DNA of 64,000 nt from Homalodisca vitripennis (taxonomy: Eukaryota > Arthropoda > Insecta > Hemiptera > Cicadellidae): NCBI RefSeq assembly GCF_021130785.1, contig NC_060208.1, positions 169,812,501-169,876,500 on the forward strand. The letters are read 5' to 3'. Below the pieces are notes generated by a model. The model was not told where the DNA came from. It made no database searches and worked only from the letters and a program-made list of their open reading frames with translations. Both the position numbers and the translations under genes were made by a program. Positions 36,988 to 49,830 of the stretch are shown here, in pieces (position 1 is the stretch's first letter; each line of letters opens with the position of its first letter).

Positions 36988-39900
36988 ATTAAATCCCAAA
37001 ACTGTAAAAAAAATAACGTTGAATGTTTTAGTGGCATGGGTCAGTTGTCATAGACTGGCACACGTTATGTCTCGAGTTATACATACCACTTTTTGATGTA
37101 ATAAAAGTCTAAGAACATTAGAAACAACTTGACTGGAAAAAGTCGTAAAGAATATGAAAATAAGAGTAAAACTTTAAATTTCTCTAAGTCGGATCGGTAG
37201 GGGATCAGTTAACTCCCAAGATCTTTGTAGGTTTCATCATGTGTTAAGCAATCTGTGTAGCAAAATATTATAATATTTATCGGCTGTTAGATGATATTTA
37301 AATATAATTGATCATAAGCTTGTAGATTTAATTCAATCTTAGAAGAGAATTAAACTACAAGAGATTGGTTTGATACTACACCTCTACCTACCTATATATA
37401 TCTAAAATTTTTGAACTCCAAAGTAGACTAGAGGCTGCAAATATACTATTATCGGATATGAATTAAATTTTAATTGTATAGGTATCGTGATCTGTCTGGG
37501 CCCCAATCCACTCTAAAATACAGTATACTTCTTTCTCAAATCAATAACAATGTTTATAGAAAACATTGCAGGAGTTAATAAAATGTAAAGTAAAATGTGT
37601 AAGGTCGAGTAGATTTTAGTGCTTGATTAACTGAAAGTGTAATAGCATTTAGTTATTATTTTATATACTTTCTAGAATGTCAATGTAATTACTAACAACA
37701 ATATAACATGCCTTGGCTAAGTTCTGTAGTGGAAAATACGTTTAAGGATATTGGTGGGAGCAAGGAGCAGAGGAGCACAGTACGGTTGGTTTTTACGTTT
37801 ACTGATTATTGCTTCCTCGCAAATTAGCAGACTGTGCTCTGTTTATTTGCTGGTTGCTGGTTACATTGTACTTCGAACGTGTGAACCTGCTTCAGATTGT
37901 TCACTGTAATATTTAAAGGTCTATGCACAGGGTTATTTTTTACCACTAAAAAACTTTTTAATTGATTTAGACGATTAATTCATATATAAAATCGTAACGT
38001 TGAAATACACTGATGACACCCCATATAAATTTAAAAGATTGTTTTACTTTTTTTACTTTGAATATTTAAAACTGAATTTAAACATATATTTCATTCATAT
38101 CCAATATCGAAGATAACGAATAAATTTTGGTACAAAAATAATACTAACTATGCCCACAAGTGACGCACGCAAAGTTAGTTCTTTTCCACACTGTTTGTGT
38201 GGATGGTGCATTTGCTTATGTAAGCCCATTTAACAATGGACACAACGCTTGTCATCCTCATATTGTAGTCACTGGACGAACGGTTTTCAATGAAGTCATG
38301 GTCGGTATCAATCCGTAAATTTTTTTAACGCTTACATTTCGACAAATACTATAACTTCAATGGAAGTCAATTTTCGAGAATCTAACAGATTACATATTCA
38401 CATATCATATTCAATAACAATTATATAATTTGTATTTTATTACTATGTTTTAATTAGTAAAATGCATAATTAGAGATTAAAGGTTTTTTTCAATCAAGGC
38501 TTGTAATATATATTATACTAAACGGTTTAAACAACATAATAACGTTATGAATACATATTAATACCAAATGTAAATTATCCATTCTTTCTTGGAATTTATA
38601 GATTGTATAAATGGGCAAAAAACATTTACTTTACTCATCAGTAAAAATTCTAACTTCCATGGTATCACAGAGAGATGAAATTCAGCGACACCATACCTAA
38701 TGAGTTACAGGAGAGAAAAAAGGAATATTTAATATAGAGATCAACCAAGCATAGGAGTTTAAAGAGGGTTGAAAACTACTGGAAAGAACCTATATTTTTA
38801 TTTTTTAAATTTGCAGTATACTAGCTATAGTAGGATGATGCAGTGAGAGAGTTCCGAGTTCTGCGTGAGGGCAAGTACTCTATTGAGATAAAAAAATTTA
38901 TTGAAATTATAGATATCCACCTTTTCTGTTATTGTTCGTTCTAATAGTCCAAACATTTATTAACAATTATTACCATCATTCAAATACTGCCGTTCTGTTT
39001 TTAATTTATTTGGCACATGAGTTATCCACGGTCATAAATTGGATAGTTTAGTAAAGTATGTATTTAATAGTATTTTTCTGAAGCTTCACACGCAATTTTT
39101 TTTTAGGTTACACTACACCTGTATGAGACACTTACTGGATTTGTACGTGAATTATATTTCCGACGCCAGTGTAGAGTTTCCCCTTCTTTCAACTATCAAA
39201 ACAAATACGTAAAAAGTGTATATTTTGGTCATTATATCTTACATTGGTTCCTTTATATGATGATTTTAATCTCTAGTAGATGTTTGACTTGTTTCCACAA
39301 TAAAAATATATAAATCACAGATCAGGAAATTTTGTTGTAAAAGCCTTTAACGGTCCTATAAAGTAGTTAGTAGTAACAACGTCTTTTATGTGTCCTAATA
39401 CTTACTATTTAGGAAAACGTGGAGTTTATAGTATTGGCACTATTTTAAGTGCTTGTTTTCGCTTGTAGAACAATAAAATAGTGTTAATAATTTTTACATA
39501 ATGTTAGTAATTTATTGGTACATTAATATTTTCCATAGCACAGCCCATAACCATTTTCCATTTAAGCATATTTCTTGTCCGAATGCCTTCAAAGGGTGTC
39601 TTCGTAAGTCCAAATTATGATCGTCTATAAGGGCATTTATTGTTTTAGGAGCATTTCTCAGGTAGTTGATTACTCACTTAATCACTGATACTGTAAAAAA
39701 CGCGTGTGAGAAATATAATGGTTGATTTTGTGTGGAAATCTGTCCTTGTATTATAAATGTTAGCAAATTGAAACCCATAATAAACAATGTTTTTTTATAC
39801 TTATACACTCTTTATTAATTCTTTACATAATCTTATAATATAACATTTTCAAACTTAGGGACTGTGATTGGGTATTTAAGTCATTTACTGATTAGTGGGG

Positions 39901-42900
39901 GGGACGCCGTTAGCTCCCGGACGAATTTTGGGTATAAGAATAGGCCTATGTTCAACTGAGCGCTACCGTAAATAAAGTTATAGTATAACATTTTAATACT
40001 CACGTGTTGAATAGATTATTATTGCGTGAAAGCAAAATGAAACAACTAAAGGTACTTTATAATTACTAATTAGTATAACAAGATAATAATATAAGCAACC
40101 GTAATATATTTCCGTAGTATGGGGTATAGCCTACAGTTTTTGACATATTAAATAATTATAAACAAAATATTTGGGCCATTAGTTTTTGAGGAGAACTGAC
40201 CTAAGCAGTAGGGAAACACCACTGGTGTTAAGCGGCGGCAAAACTGTTGCCATCCAATGGAGGAGAATGGAGGAAACAATGTCAGTCAGAGCAAGCGCGT
40301 GGTTCCGGGCATATAAATAATTGCTGGCGGGATAAAGTTGTAACAACAACTGACCAGGATTACGTTAGTGATTGTTGACTTTAATTAAATAATATACGCG
40401 GATCATAAAATAAATGTTAAAATGTTTTCTCTCTCTCTCTTCTCCTCCCCTCTGAGATAAAAATAATTCCTGAGATATGGTAAGCATATGCATGTTTAGA
40501 ATAATAGTGTTCGATTGTTATCAGGAGATATATCATTGTCAGCTCCATGTAATTGCAGCAACATCACAGCTGTTGTATATGTAATATTGATATAGTGAAA
40601 TAGATCATCGTGGTAATATTTTAACGGTCAAATAATTTTGTCCTCTAGATGATTTGTATGTATTGTAAGCGAAAAGTATAGGTGTGTAATTAGTGATAAA
40701 AGATAATGACAACTGTATTGATTTTTGTAATTTTAGAGTCGTACAGTAGTGTTTTTAACAGCGTGTTGAGATTGAACAAAAAGCCATCTAACTTGTAATA
40801 ATGACATTATATTTAGGGTTTAGTAATATGTGCTGTTGTATTTCGCAAAATTTGTAGCAAATTTGTATTTTGCAACGATAGTATGACAAAACCTGCAACT
40901 GTATTGTTATTTTGTAATGTACTGTATATTGTGGCTGCATGTTCTGGTGGACCCGTTGGTCTAGAAACCAGGGCAGGTTAAATAAATAATTTATCAAATT
41001 ATCTCTCTCGTCTCTATTTCTCATTGTTAGCAATGTTATTTTAGGACTGATTGCCTGGGAAAGAAATTATATTAGAATTGATGAGGCATATGTTCATTGT
41101 TCCATAAGCCACTGTTTAAAAATGCAACATTGTAATGTCCCCTATAGTTGTAAATGTGAATGCTAAAATAAAAAGTATGTTCTATTAATTTAAGATTATA
41201 TCTATTTATTCAGAAAAATAATTATTAACACGAGTATAGTTATGCACTATTATAAAATCTCATACTAAGAGCCGCATGATGTATTCCATTACATACTGGG
41301 CCCATTCTTTTAATTTTTTTTTTCTAACATGCGATACATGATATGACTAATGATCAATATGACCAAGAAACGTTTGGTTTCTTCTATTTCCCAATGTTAT
41401 TTTTTGAAACACTTACTAACAACTTTGTAAAAACTCGGAGATCCGTTTTCCATTTTAAAGTACTTCATCAAATGAATATTTACAATGATACTCAAGAGGT
41501 ATTATTAACTAACTTTAATATAATGAACTCGCTTTTCCGTCTGATACTTCTTAATCCTCTCCGTTTCAACAAATCGTTTTTAATAATTTAATCCTCTGGT
41601 AGCTACAAGTTTAGGTAGGATTAAAACATTTCAAATTGAGTTATTCAAGGTATACTAGTAGTAATTAAGTATTACATTTTGGGTGCCCCCATAAATTTTT
41701 TAAGTTAATTGGCTCATTTTATTAAAACGGAATATAATATAATTTTTTTAAAAATTAAGTCGTATTGATTTAATATAAAACTATTTTGGAAGCTTGTAAC
41801 ATTTTAACAACATATATATCGGGAATATAGTATAATACCTCCAAAATTTTTTCTATAACAAACAATCATTTTTAACTTATGTTAAATTAATTTCCAGTAC
41901 ATGTCGCTCGTGGTTTGGTTATATTAGGTGTGATAGTAGATAATAAATAAATATTTCCATTATTTGCCGAAAAATTCTTTCTGATTACGCCCGCAAGTAC
42001 GAACGACACCAGTAATATAAAGAGTAATATAAAAAAGGACGAGTTACGTGTCATAAGGATCCATTTATTTCAAGACCAAAAGTTTTGTAACAAGCTTTGT
42101 AGTGGCTTCACAAGTTTAGTTTATAACAATTCTGTAAAAATTTGTAATAGTATTAATTTTATATCTCATTGTACGCTAATTTATATTCCAAATCTTTTGG
42201 GCATTGTGGTTCTTTTATGGTGCACTAGTAACTTATCCACTACTCATATAATTCCTGCTCATACACAAATTATTCAATTCCGAAGGTTCAATCAAAGGTT
42301 AAATGGTTTTTTAAGACACTCCTCATTCGTCTCACAGATTGCGGGCCTGGACCCGATACCAGGTAAGTATAGGGTTGAGACCTGTCACAGTAACCTTCTG
42401 TGACATCTGAGAACTGTAAGGATAAAAGGCGGGTGGGTTTTTTTTAATTGGCGGTATTCTGAAGTGGGGTAACATAATCATTTAACAAGTTAGTATAATA
42501 TGAGTTATCTATTCTTAAAAATATCAATAAAAAATATGGTAAATTCTCAATTATTTCATAAAAGAAATTATTTTCTTGATTTTCGATGGTGTGACGGGAA
42601 TCATGCATGTTCGGTTACACAATCTTTTTATTCGGCTTTGGAAAATTAGAAAAATTGATTTATAGACAGGTAATGTGTACGAAAAACTGAATTTATTCAA
42701 GTTCAAACTCCTATAAGCCGAACAAACAATAGCAATGGAAATAGAGTTTTGGTATACTTTATATAAAGTGAGTTAGGTTTTTTTTAAAATTCCAATATAT
42801 TCATGTTTTTCTTGCCTGAGGAATAAAGAATAGTAGGAACTATACAAGACTCACAAGGAAGGTGAATACATGTCAGAGGTACCCACATGGTCTGTCCTCT

Positions 42901-45900
42901 TCTCCTTTTTTTATTTTCACTACAAATTGAAAGAGTCATTATACTTACCTGAATAAATACTCTAGAAACATTATTTTAAAATAATTCAATTCATATACTC
43001 TTAACGTATTCACTCGTAACCTATAATCATTATCAGTAGATGGAGCGTTTACGAAAGGACCGAAAGATGAGAAGACGAAACGGTTCCATAAAAGTACAGA
43101 ACTATTATAACTTTAGATATACCCAGAAAAAGGTGGAGACGCGGTGACCTGGCCCTGAAGTTACATATAATGCCATCTATAACTGGTTGCTCTGTTATTA
43201 GTATTTATCCGACCTTTATTCTGGGACCGAGTTTTCTCGCTTATTAATGGTTTATAAGATTCTCCTCCACACGGTCAATCATCGCAGCAGGGCCCCATGA
43301 GGAAGACGGGCAAACAATACAGCTGCAAAACAGGACATTTTACTTTGGAAACTAGGTGAAAATTGCAACCATGGTGATAATATAATACGAAAGCCTATAA
43401 ATTAAACTAATTTATTGTAGTTCGTTATTATGAGTGTTTATTAATTATACAGGACAAATAAAGTTGAGTATTGCCTTAAGAGATGACCCTGGAATGGATC
43501 CAGAATAAACAACGTTCCCAGTTTTATTTATTGGAATCTATTTCTATGAGCTACATCGGAAATAATACCTCGACAAGCATGTAAGTATAAATCACGTGAA
43601 GAATGATGTGGATGGAAAAAGAGTAGAGTTTTATCACAAATGGACTATATCCCTAGTTCTTCTGTGGGTAAGCCTATTGTCCATGGCTAAGCTGGAAGTG
43701 GCCTACTAAATACCACTGAAAGTTTGACATTTAGACATTTTATTCTTTAGGTATTTAAAATTTATCGGGGAAATCCTACAACCAAAAAACTGAACACAAC
43801 CGACCAGAATTCTCTGGGTGCTTATAAACTTCTATTTGTTATAACAACAATGCCTAATGTGGAAGATATGGAAGACCCATCCCTTCCCTAGAAAATGATC
43901 AGCTTAAAATAAAGGTTATATATCCATATGGTTTTAGTATTATTAATCACTGGGAACTGATTTTTATGGTGAGGTCTTTTAGATTATCCTTTGCTTATGT
44001 TGATTGGGCCAATTAGCCGCAACATAAATAAACAATTAATGCATCCAGGAATAGCTGTGAAATTATATTAAGTTTGAAAGTCGAGTGACACAATTACAGC
44101 CTTGCATTTTTAATTTAGGATCCACTAGTGTAATAATTATAATTTGGAATTACACCATTAAGAAGTTTGTATAATATAACGAATTACAGAAGAAAAATAA
44201 TACAACTCTGTACAAGCCTTCACTTTATTAACACACTTTAAAATTAATTTCGTTAAAGAGAATTTAAAGATGTAAGAATATATAGTCATTCTGACAAACG
44301 TGCGTGGGTTACTAAATATCTCAGCACTAAATCAACACCTGCTAATAAACTCTAACACCTTTTATCGCTGCCATTAACTCCCGTATTAATTACGTTTATT
44401 AAAACACGATTATTTTTCTTTCTCTGTGTGAGCTGCATGATGTTTACTACAATAACTCCTGTTATACTTTAAATGCTTATTACAGGTTCTTTTATTTTGT
44501 AGCTCTTATACATTTTTCAAATGCCTACATTTAAGTTTATAATTAGCACTTCTAATTTTTAGTAAATCTATGAGTTTACCAATATCAATTGCCCTGGAAA
44601 AGTATACTATTGATAGATAGTACAATGAATTTTAAGATTTTTTCTGTTATCATAATTTATCAATATTAACCCAACCCTGTCTCCTTACATTTGTCAATTT
44701 TATTTGTTTACATTATATTCATACTGTTTTTAAACGAAAACCTTAAAAAGTTTTTTTTAAAAAAGGACTGTAATTTAAAATTATTAAAAAAACAAGATCA
44801 ATGAACTTCAGTCGCAATAACAAATAATCTAATATTCTTTAATCAACTTTTCTGTAAAAGTTGTTATTATATTTACCTCTGCCCCCTTAAAAAACTTACA
44901 GAGGCTTAATTACTAAATGTAATTTCGCTTTGGAATATTTTTATATTGCCCTGACCTAATCTGAAGATAAAAAATTAACAAAATCTCACATAATAGTCTG
45001 TTAATTTTATCAAATTACATCTAGAGGGCTTGATAAGTATATAGATTTTGCCGTAATTAAAATGTTACCTACACTGTCTCAAAACCAGAAACATTATTTG
45101 TTTCCTGTTTTTTTCCTTTTTTTTTATTATTTTTTCAGGGAAATAACAGTGTATATTTTGTGAATAAGCCACCGTCAAGGAAAACCCGTTCCAGAGTTCA
45201 GCGTGAAACCGCCAGTTAATAAAAAATATAAAAAATTAATATTTGACCCTTATAAAACCATAACTTCTCTCTTTTCTACATTCAAGAAACGTTATGCATG
45301 GGATTTTAAAATATGGATGCAAAATATTAAAAACACCTAAAGCTAAAACACAAAAGTAATAGAATAAAATTAAAATAGAAATAACCAAACTACCAGATTA
45401 AGTATACAACATATACATATGTTCAATAACAGATAAATATGTTAATACTTTATGTTATCCCAAAGTATTATATTGTAGATATATCCTAAAATTATTTTAA
45501 TGTATTACCATAATTATATTTTATAATTTAAAACCATTCTTAAAAATAATAACTAGAAGGACCTTCTAATTCTAAAACGCTAATGATATTTAATTTTTTT
45601 TAAAGTATATAAAATAATTCTAAAATATTCCTCCGCTTAACTCATTATTACTTGTCCAAATATCTCTCATATGTGAATATTTTAAAATAAACTGACTCAC
45701 TCATCGTGTACTACAAAATCGGCACACCCAAAATATTTAATAAACGTTTTTAGAAGTTAGTGATATAATCTTGTTGCTTGGATAGTTAAAATAGAGGCTA
45801 TACTTTCTAATATTAACTCACTCTGGGATATCAGGATCTGTGATCTATCCTAGACCCTCCGTGTCGCCTCCTTGTGTCATGTTTACCACTGGTCCTTGTT

Positions 45901-48900
45901 CTCTAATCTCTCTTACCATACTACTCGGCCCGGATCGTACATTCCTTCACCATAGGGACATTTTTTAAGAAACTCCTTTTCACAATACTTAAAAATTAAA
46001 ATACTTTTTTCATATTATGCAATTCTAAGTATACCAAATTACAGTTATTTTACCTCTTTCCAAAGTTATCCTAAATTGTTTTCGATAATTAATCTTCCGT
46101 AAATACATCATTAAGGGCTATGAAAAAAGGGCTGTGGCAACATTTAAAGAAGAAAACTGCTTAAATATTTTAATAAATTATAATTTCTCTATTGTTGTCC
46201 CAGTCAACGAGATAAATTGATTTTAAAATGTTATGAAACGATAAAATTCATGACAATGCCAATGAAAGTTTGTCACAATTGTTAAAAATTTATAAACTCT
46301 CAAAAGCAATTGAAATATTTATATATAATAATGTTATAGTTACTTATCGTATTCAGACTCCATCAAAAGACCAAATAAATAAACAAAATTGGTAACAAGA
46401 AAAGTATTGTAACTCTTTATATTTATGTAGTAGTATAAAGTTTTTTCAATTGCTCCAAGAGTCTTCAACAAAAGACCAAATACTTTAAAATTGTACATGT
46501 TAGTATTATTTTTGTATAGAAATTTATAAAAAATTTGTATACAAAAACATTGGTTTGGGCCGTGGCATAGATTAAAACAAATAAACTACTTATATTATTA
46601 TATTTCAATTAGATGAAATTTTAAAACAAGTATTTTATAATTTAGTATTTCTTGTAGGTATAGTGTAACAAGAGCACTCCACATTGAATATAAATGTAAA
46701 GCTTTCTGACGTAAGCAGCTTTTGTCTCCTGCCCCACCACACACAACGGCATTCTAGGACTTTCGTAACGCGGATTGTGTTTACATAACTCTGCTCCTCT
46801 TCTGTAGTGTTTGGCGTGGGTCGTTATTTAGTGGGAGGAGAGATTTTGTTCTAATGTATACAGAGTTTGCCACAAATGTTCACATACTCCTTTACACTAT
46901 TGAACAGAAATATATCCAATCCTGTATCCAAGATGGTCGTAAATAACCAATAAATATCAGGATGAGGAATGGGGGGGTTATATTAAAAAACGTGGTAATG
47001 TTTTGATACTTACAAACATTTGTAGAAAAAATAACAAAACATCATAGGGCCTTTGGACTATTACCTTATTCCGAAAACAAAAAAGGTTTTTATCTTAAAT
47101 CTTAATACATAAATGGCGGTCTATTTTAATTGTTTTAACCTTTATTACTTGTTTATAACTATTTATTGTTTCTTATAAAATTATCTGTTTAAATAGTTAT
47201 ATAACACAACGACAAACATTTTTACATTTAAAAGTTCAAAACTTATAAGTTGGTTTCACAAAGCTTTGAAAAGTTACGTACACATAATGCCCAGGGTTGG
47301 GGATACAATCCTTCATTAACCAAAACATATATCCCCCAAAAAACCATATTTATATCTTATAACGATTTCAAAATTGGTATAATTTATATATTTAATAAAT
47401 ATTATATATACTATATAAATATATATAATATAATAATATAAATATATATATATAAATAGATTATATATTTATTTATGAGGGGTGTCACAAAAGTTTGGGA
47501 CTTGTGGCTAAAATTAAACGAAAAAACCAACGAAAACCTCACGTACTATTGTCTTTATCATTTTAAAAACAAACTTTTTAGAAGCTAAATATAAAACATT
47601 TTTTATTTATATATTTTAAAATGTGTTTTGTATGGTAAAATAGTACACGTGTAAGTTTGACACTAAAAAATTTATTACAAATATAACTCAAAATTCTTTT
47701 GAAAAATATTCTACCATTTGTAAAGAACTTTTAACAAATTTCTATAAATCAATTCTTCCTCCTGTTTGATAGCTGCAAATAAAAATACCACACATAAACC
47801 TACATTTAAATTGTTACCATCTATATCATAGAATTTTGAATAACATCTATTTCAGGGTTTTAATGTATAACGAGGAATTAAATTGATAGAATGGATAGAT
47901 TATAATCTTTCAATTTAATATAATGATATCAATATAATAACACATCACGATGGATAAAATCGTTTAGTTTTAAATATTTCGATTTTTTAAATTTTAGAGC
48001 TATAAACTAAAATCCAACAAAAGATGTCAAAATCACAATTCGTTTGTTTTATTAGTAATCTAAGCCAAATATAGTTTGTACCTAGATATATTTATTATAT
48101 TTGATTCTAATCCATATATAGCCTGGGCGACAAAACCATGCAGGTCATATTCAAGTGTTTTGCTACGATAAAGTCTCTTGGCCTCTCAGGTTTCCATCGT
48201 CTATTATGTCCTTTTTTAAGCTGGAAAGTCATAGTGTTCAATAATGAAAGGACTGGTTTTAATATCGTTTAGAGGTAGCCGGAATACCGTTAACTAACGA
48301 ATGTATAACGATTGATACTACCAAAGTGGGCCTATCATATTTTGTGTTATTACTGTTCTAGGTTTTGCAAACTTTTCTATGTTTGTAATACATATTCTCT
48401 GCTAATATGGCCATCATGGAATGTTTTTAGACCCATCACAACAATACCTTCAATATACAGGCTGTATATAGTATTGTGGGCATTTACAATAAATGTCCTT
48501 GCTGATCTTTTTTGAGGCGTTCAAATTCTGAAACGAAACTGTGACCATGGTACATACGGATTTTGAGGCATATACACTAGTTTGATAACCAAGAAGAGAA
48601 AGGAAAGGTTTATCAAATCCTGCAATTTATACAATTATTATTTTAACTTTATATCTGATTGCCACCGATTGCATAGTTAACCGCCAAAGGATCGTTTTAG
48701 ACAAAAATGAAAAATAACAAACCCTATTCCTGATTCGATTTAGATTTTGTTTTCAGTGATTCACATATTTTTATTTACCACAACTGCTCTCATTTTAGCC
48801 TTTTCAAAGGGACTGTCTCACTGTTTTGGGTTTTTGACATAAATTTACAAGACCAAGGGAAAAAAATAAAACTGTTTCCAGTTGTTGAAGGTGAATACTA

Positions 48901-49830
48901 CCCCAACTTACCCACCGTAACGGGCAATGCAGGACCTGTCACCTCCCGCCGCCCTTTCCTGCAAGATACGTTACATCAAAAAAGTTTAAATATCCGCAAT
49001 AAAGGTATCAAGTTTTTCATAAAAAGGTTTTTTATTCTATTCTACAAAAAAGATGATTAATTTTTGGCTATCCAAAGAATTTTACCTTTTTAACACAAAA
49101 AATGGGGCCCGGGGTTTCTTTTACTTTTTACTTCCGGGGAAATGCTGGGCCTCCAATTTTTACCAAAATTTATTTAGAGTGGGCCAAACACAAAATGAAA
49201 AATTGGTAGGAAACACGCGGAATGTTTCTCAGCGAAGAAAACCACAGAAAAAAATCTACGGAAACTTGTAAATACGTCTAAAAAAACCCGATAAACCTTT
49301 TGGGGGTTTTTCCTTTGGTTTTTCTGCACATATCATGGTTTAAATGACTTTTTTTTTGGGGCAACCTTTTTACCTCCCTGCTTAAGAAAAATACAACTAA
49401 ATAATTTTTGTTGCTCTAAACAAACCAAAATTGAATAAAAAATGATGAAAAACATATAAATAAAGGGTTTAAAAACGGGTTTGGGGAGGTTTTTTTTTAA
49501 AAATTTTCTTGGAAAAAAAAATTCCGTATTTAAACTTTTTTACTTTAACAAATTTAATAGTTGCATTAGAAAATTTTTAAAATTTATTTTATAATTTTAA
49601 ATTTTTAAAAGTTTTTTGAAAATTTTAAAAAAACAATTTTAAAAAAATTATTTGTTTATTTTTTAACGTAAAAATAATTATGAAAACAAGTTACAAATTT
49701 TAGTTTTTTTTTTAAAAGACTATTTTCAAAACGAAATTTTTTTTTACTCTTTTCAATCTTTTTCAGACCGATTTTTAATTTTTTTCACTTTTTTCAATGT
49801 TGTCCAATGTTAAAAACTTGGGTTTAAAGA
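36988..49830 (-). repeat. Inverted copy of 1-13,149 (right arm)
   Basis: Read in reverse complement this follows the left arm colinearly. Anchor pairs are 13,149/36,988, 12,400/37,790, 9,450/40,970, 8,210/42,362, 7,400/43,230, 5,170/45,900, 4,350/46,770, 3,800/47,440, 2,899/48,206 and 1,290/49,735. Differences are dominated by one- to two-base indels. It contains no independent intact gene; short frames such as 41,343-41,591, 42,197-42,403 and 47,250-47,441 are mirror-image shadows. A ~235 bp stretch of the left arm (about 3,282-3,515) is absent here. Confidence 0.92.
48200..49330 (+). pseudogene. Degraded inverted copy of the receptor-like gene
   Basis: Plus-strand copy of the 1,650-2,899 gene. 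The frame at 48,312-48,515 still reads CNTYSLLIWPSWNVF and IVLWAFTI, matching the left-arm protein. The start region near 48,206 (ATGTCCTTTTTTAAGCTGGA) and the end (FSQRRKP-like near 49,240) are frame-broken. Damage looks like homopolymer consensus error and not natural decay, so it should not be counted as a second gene. Confidence 0.8.

Noticed and set aside
36988..49830. True chromosomal palindrome or second receptor gene locus
   Set aside because: Not excluded, but homology starts at a probable gap edge and the copy is riddled with small indels, so a misplaced duplicate contig is the simpler reading.
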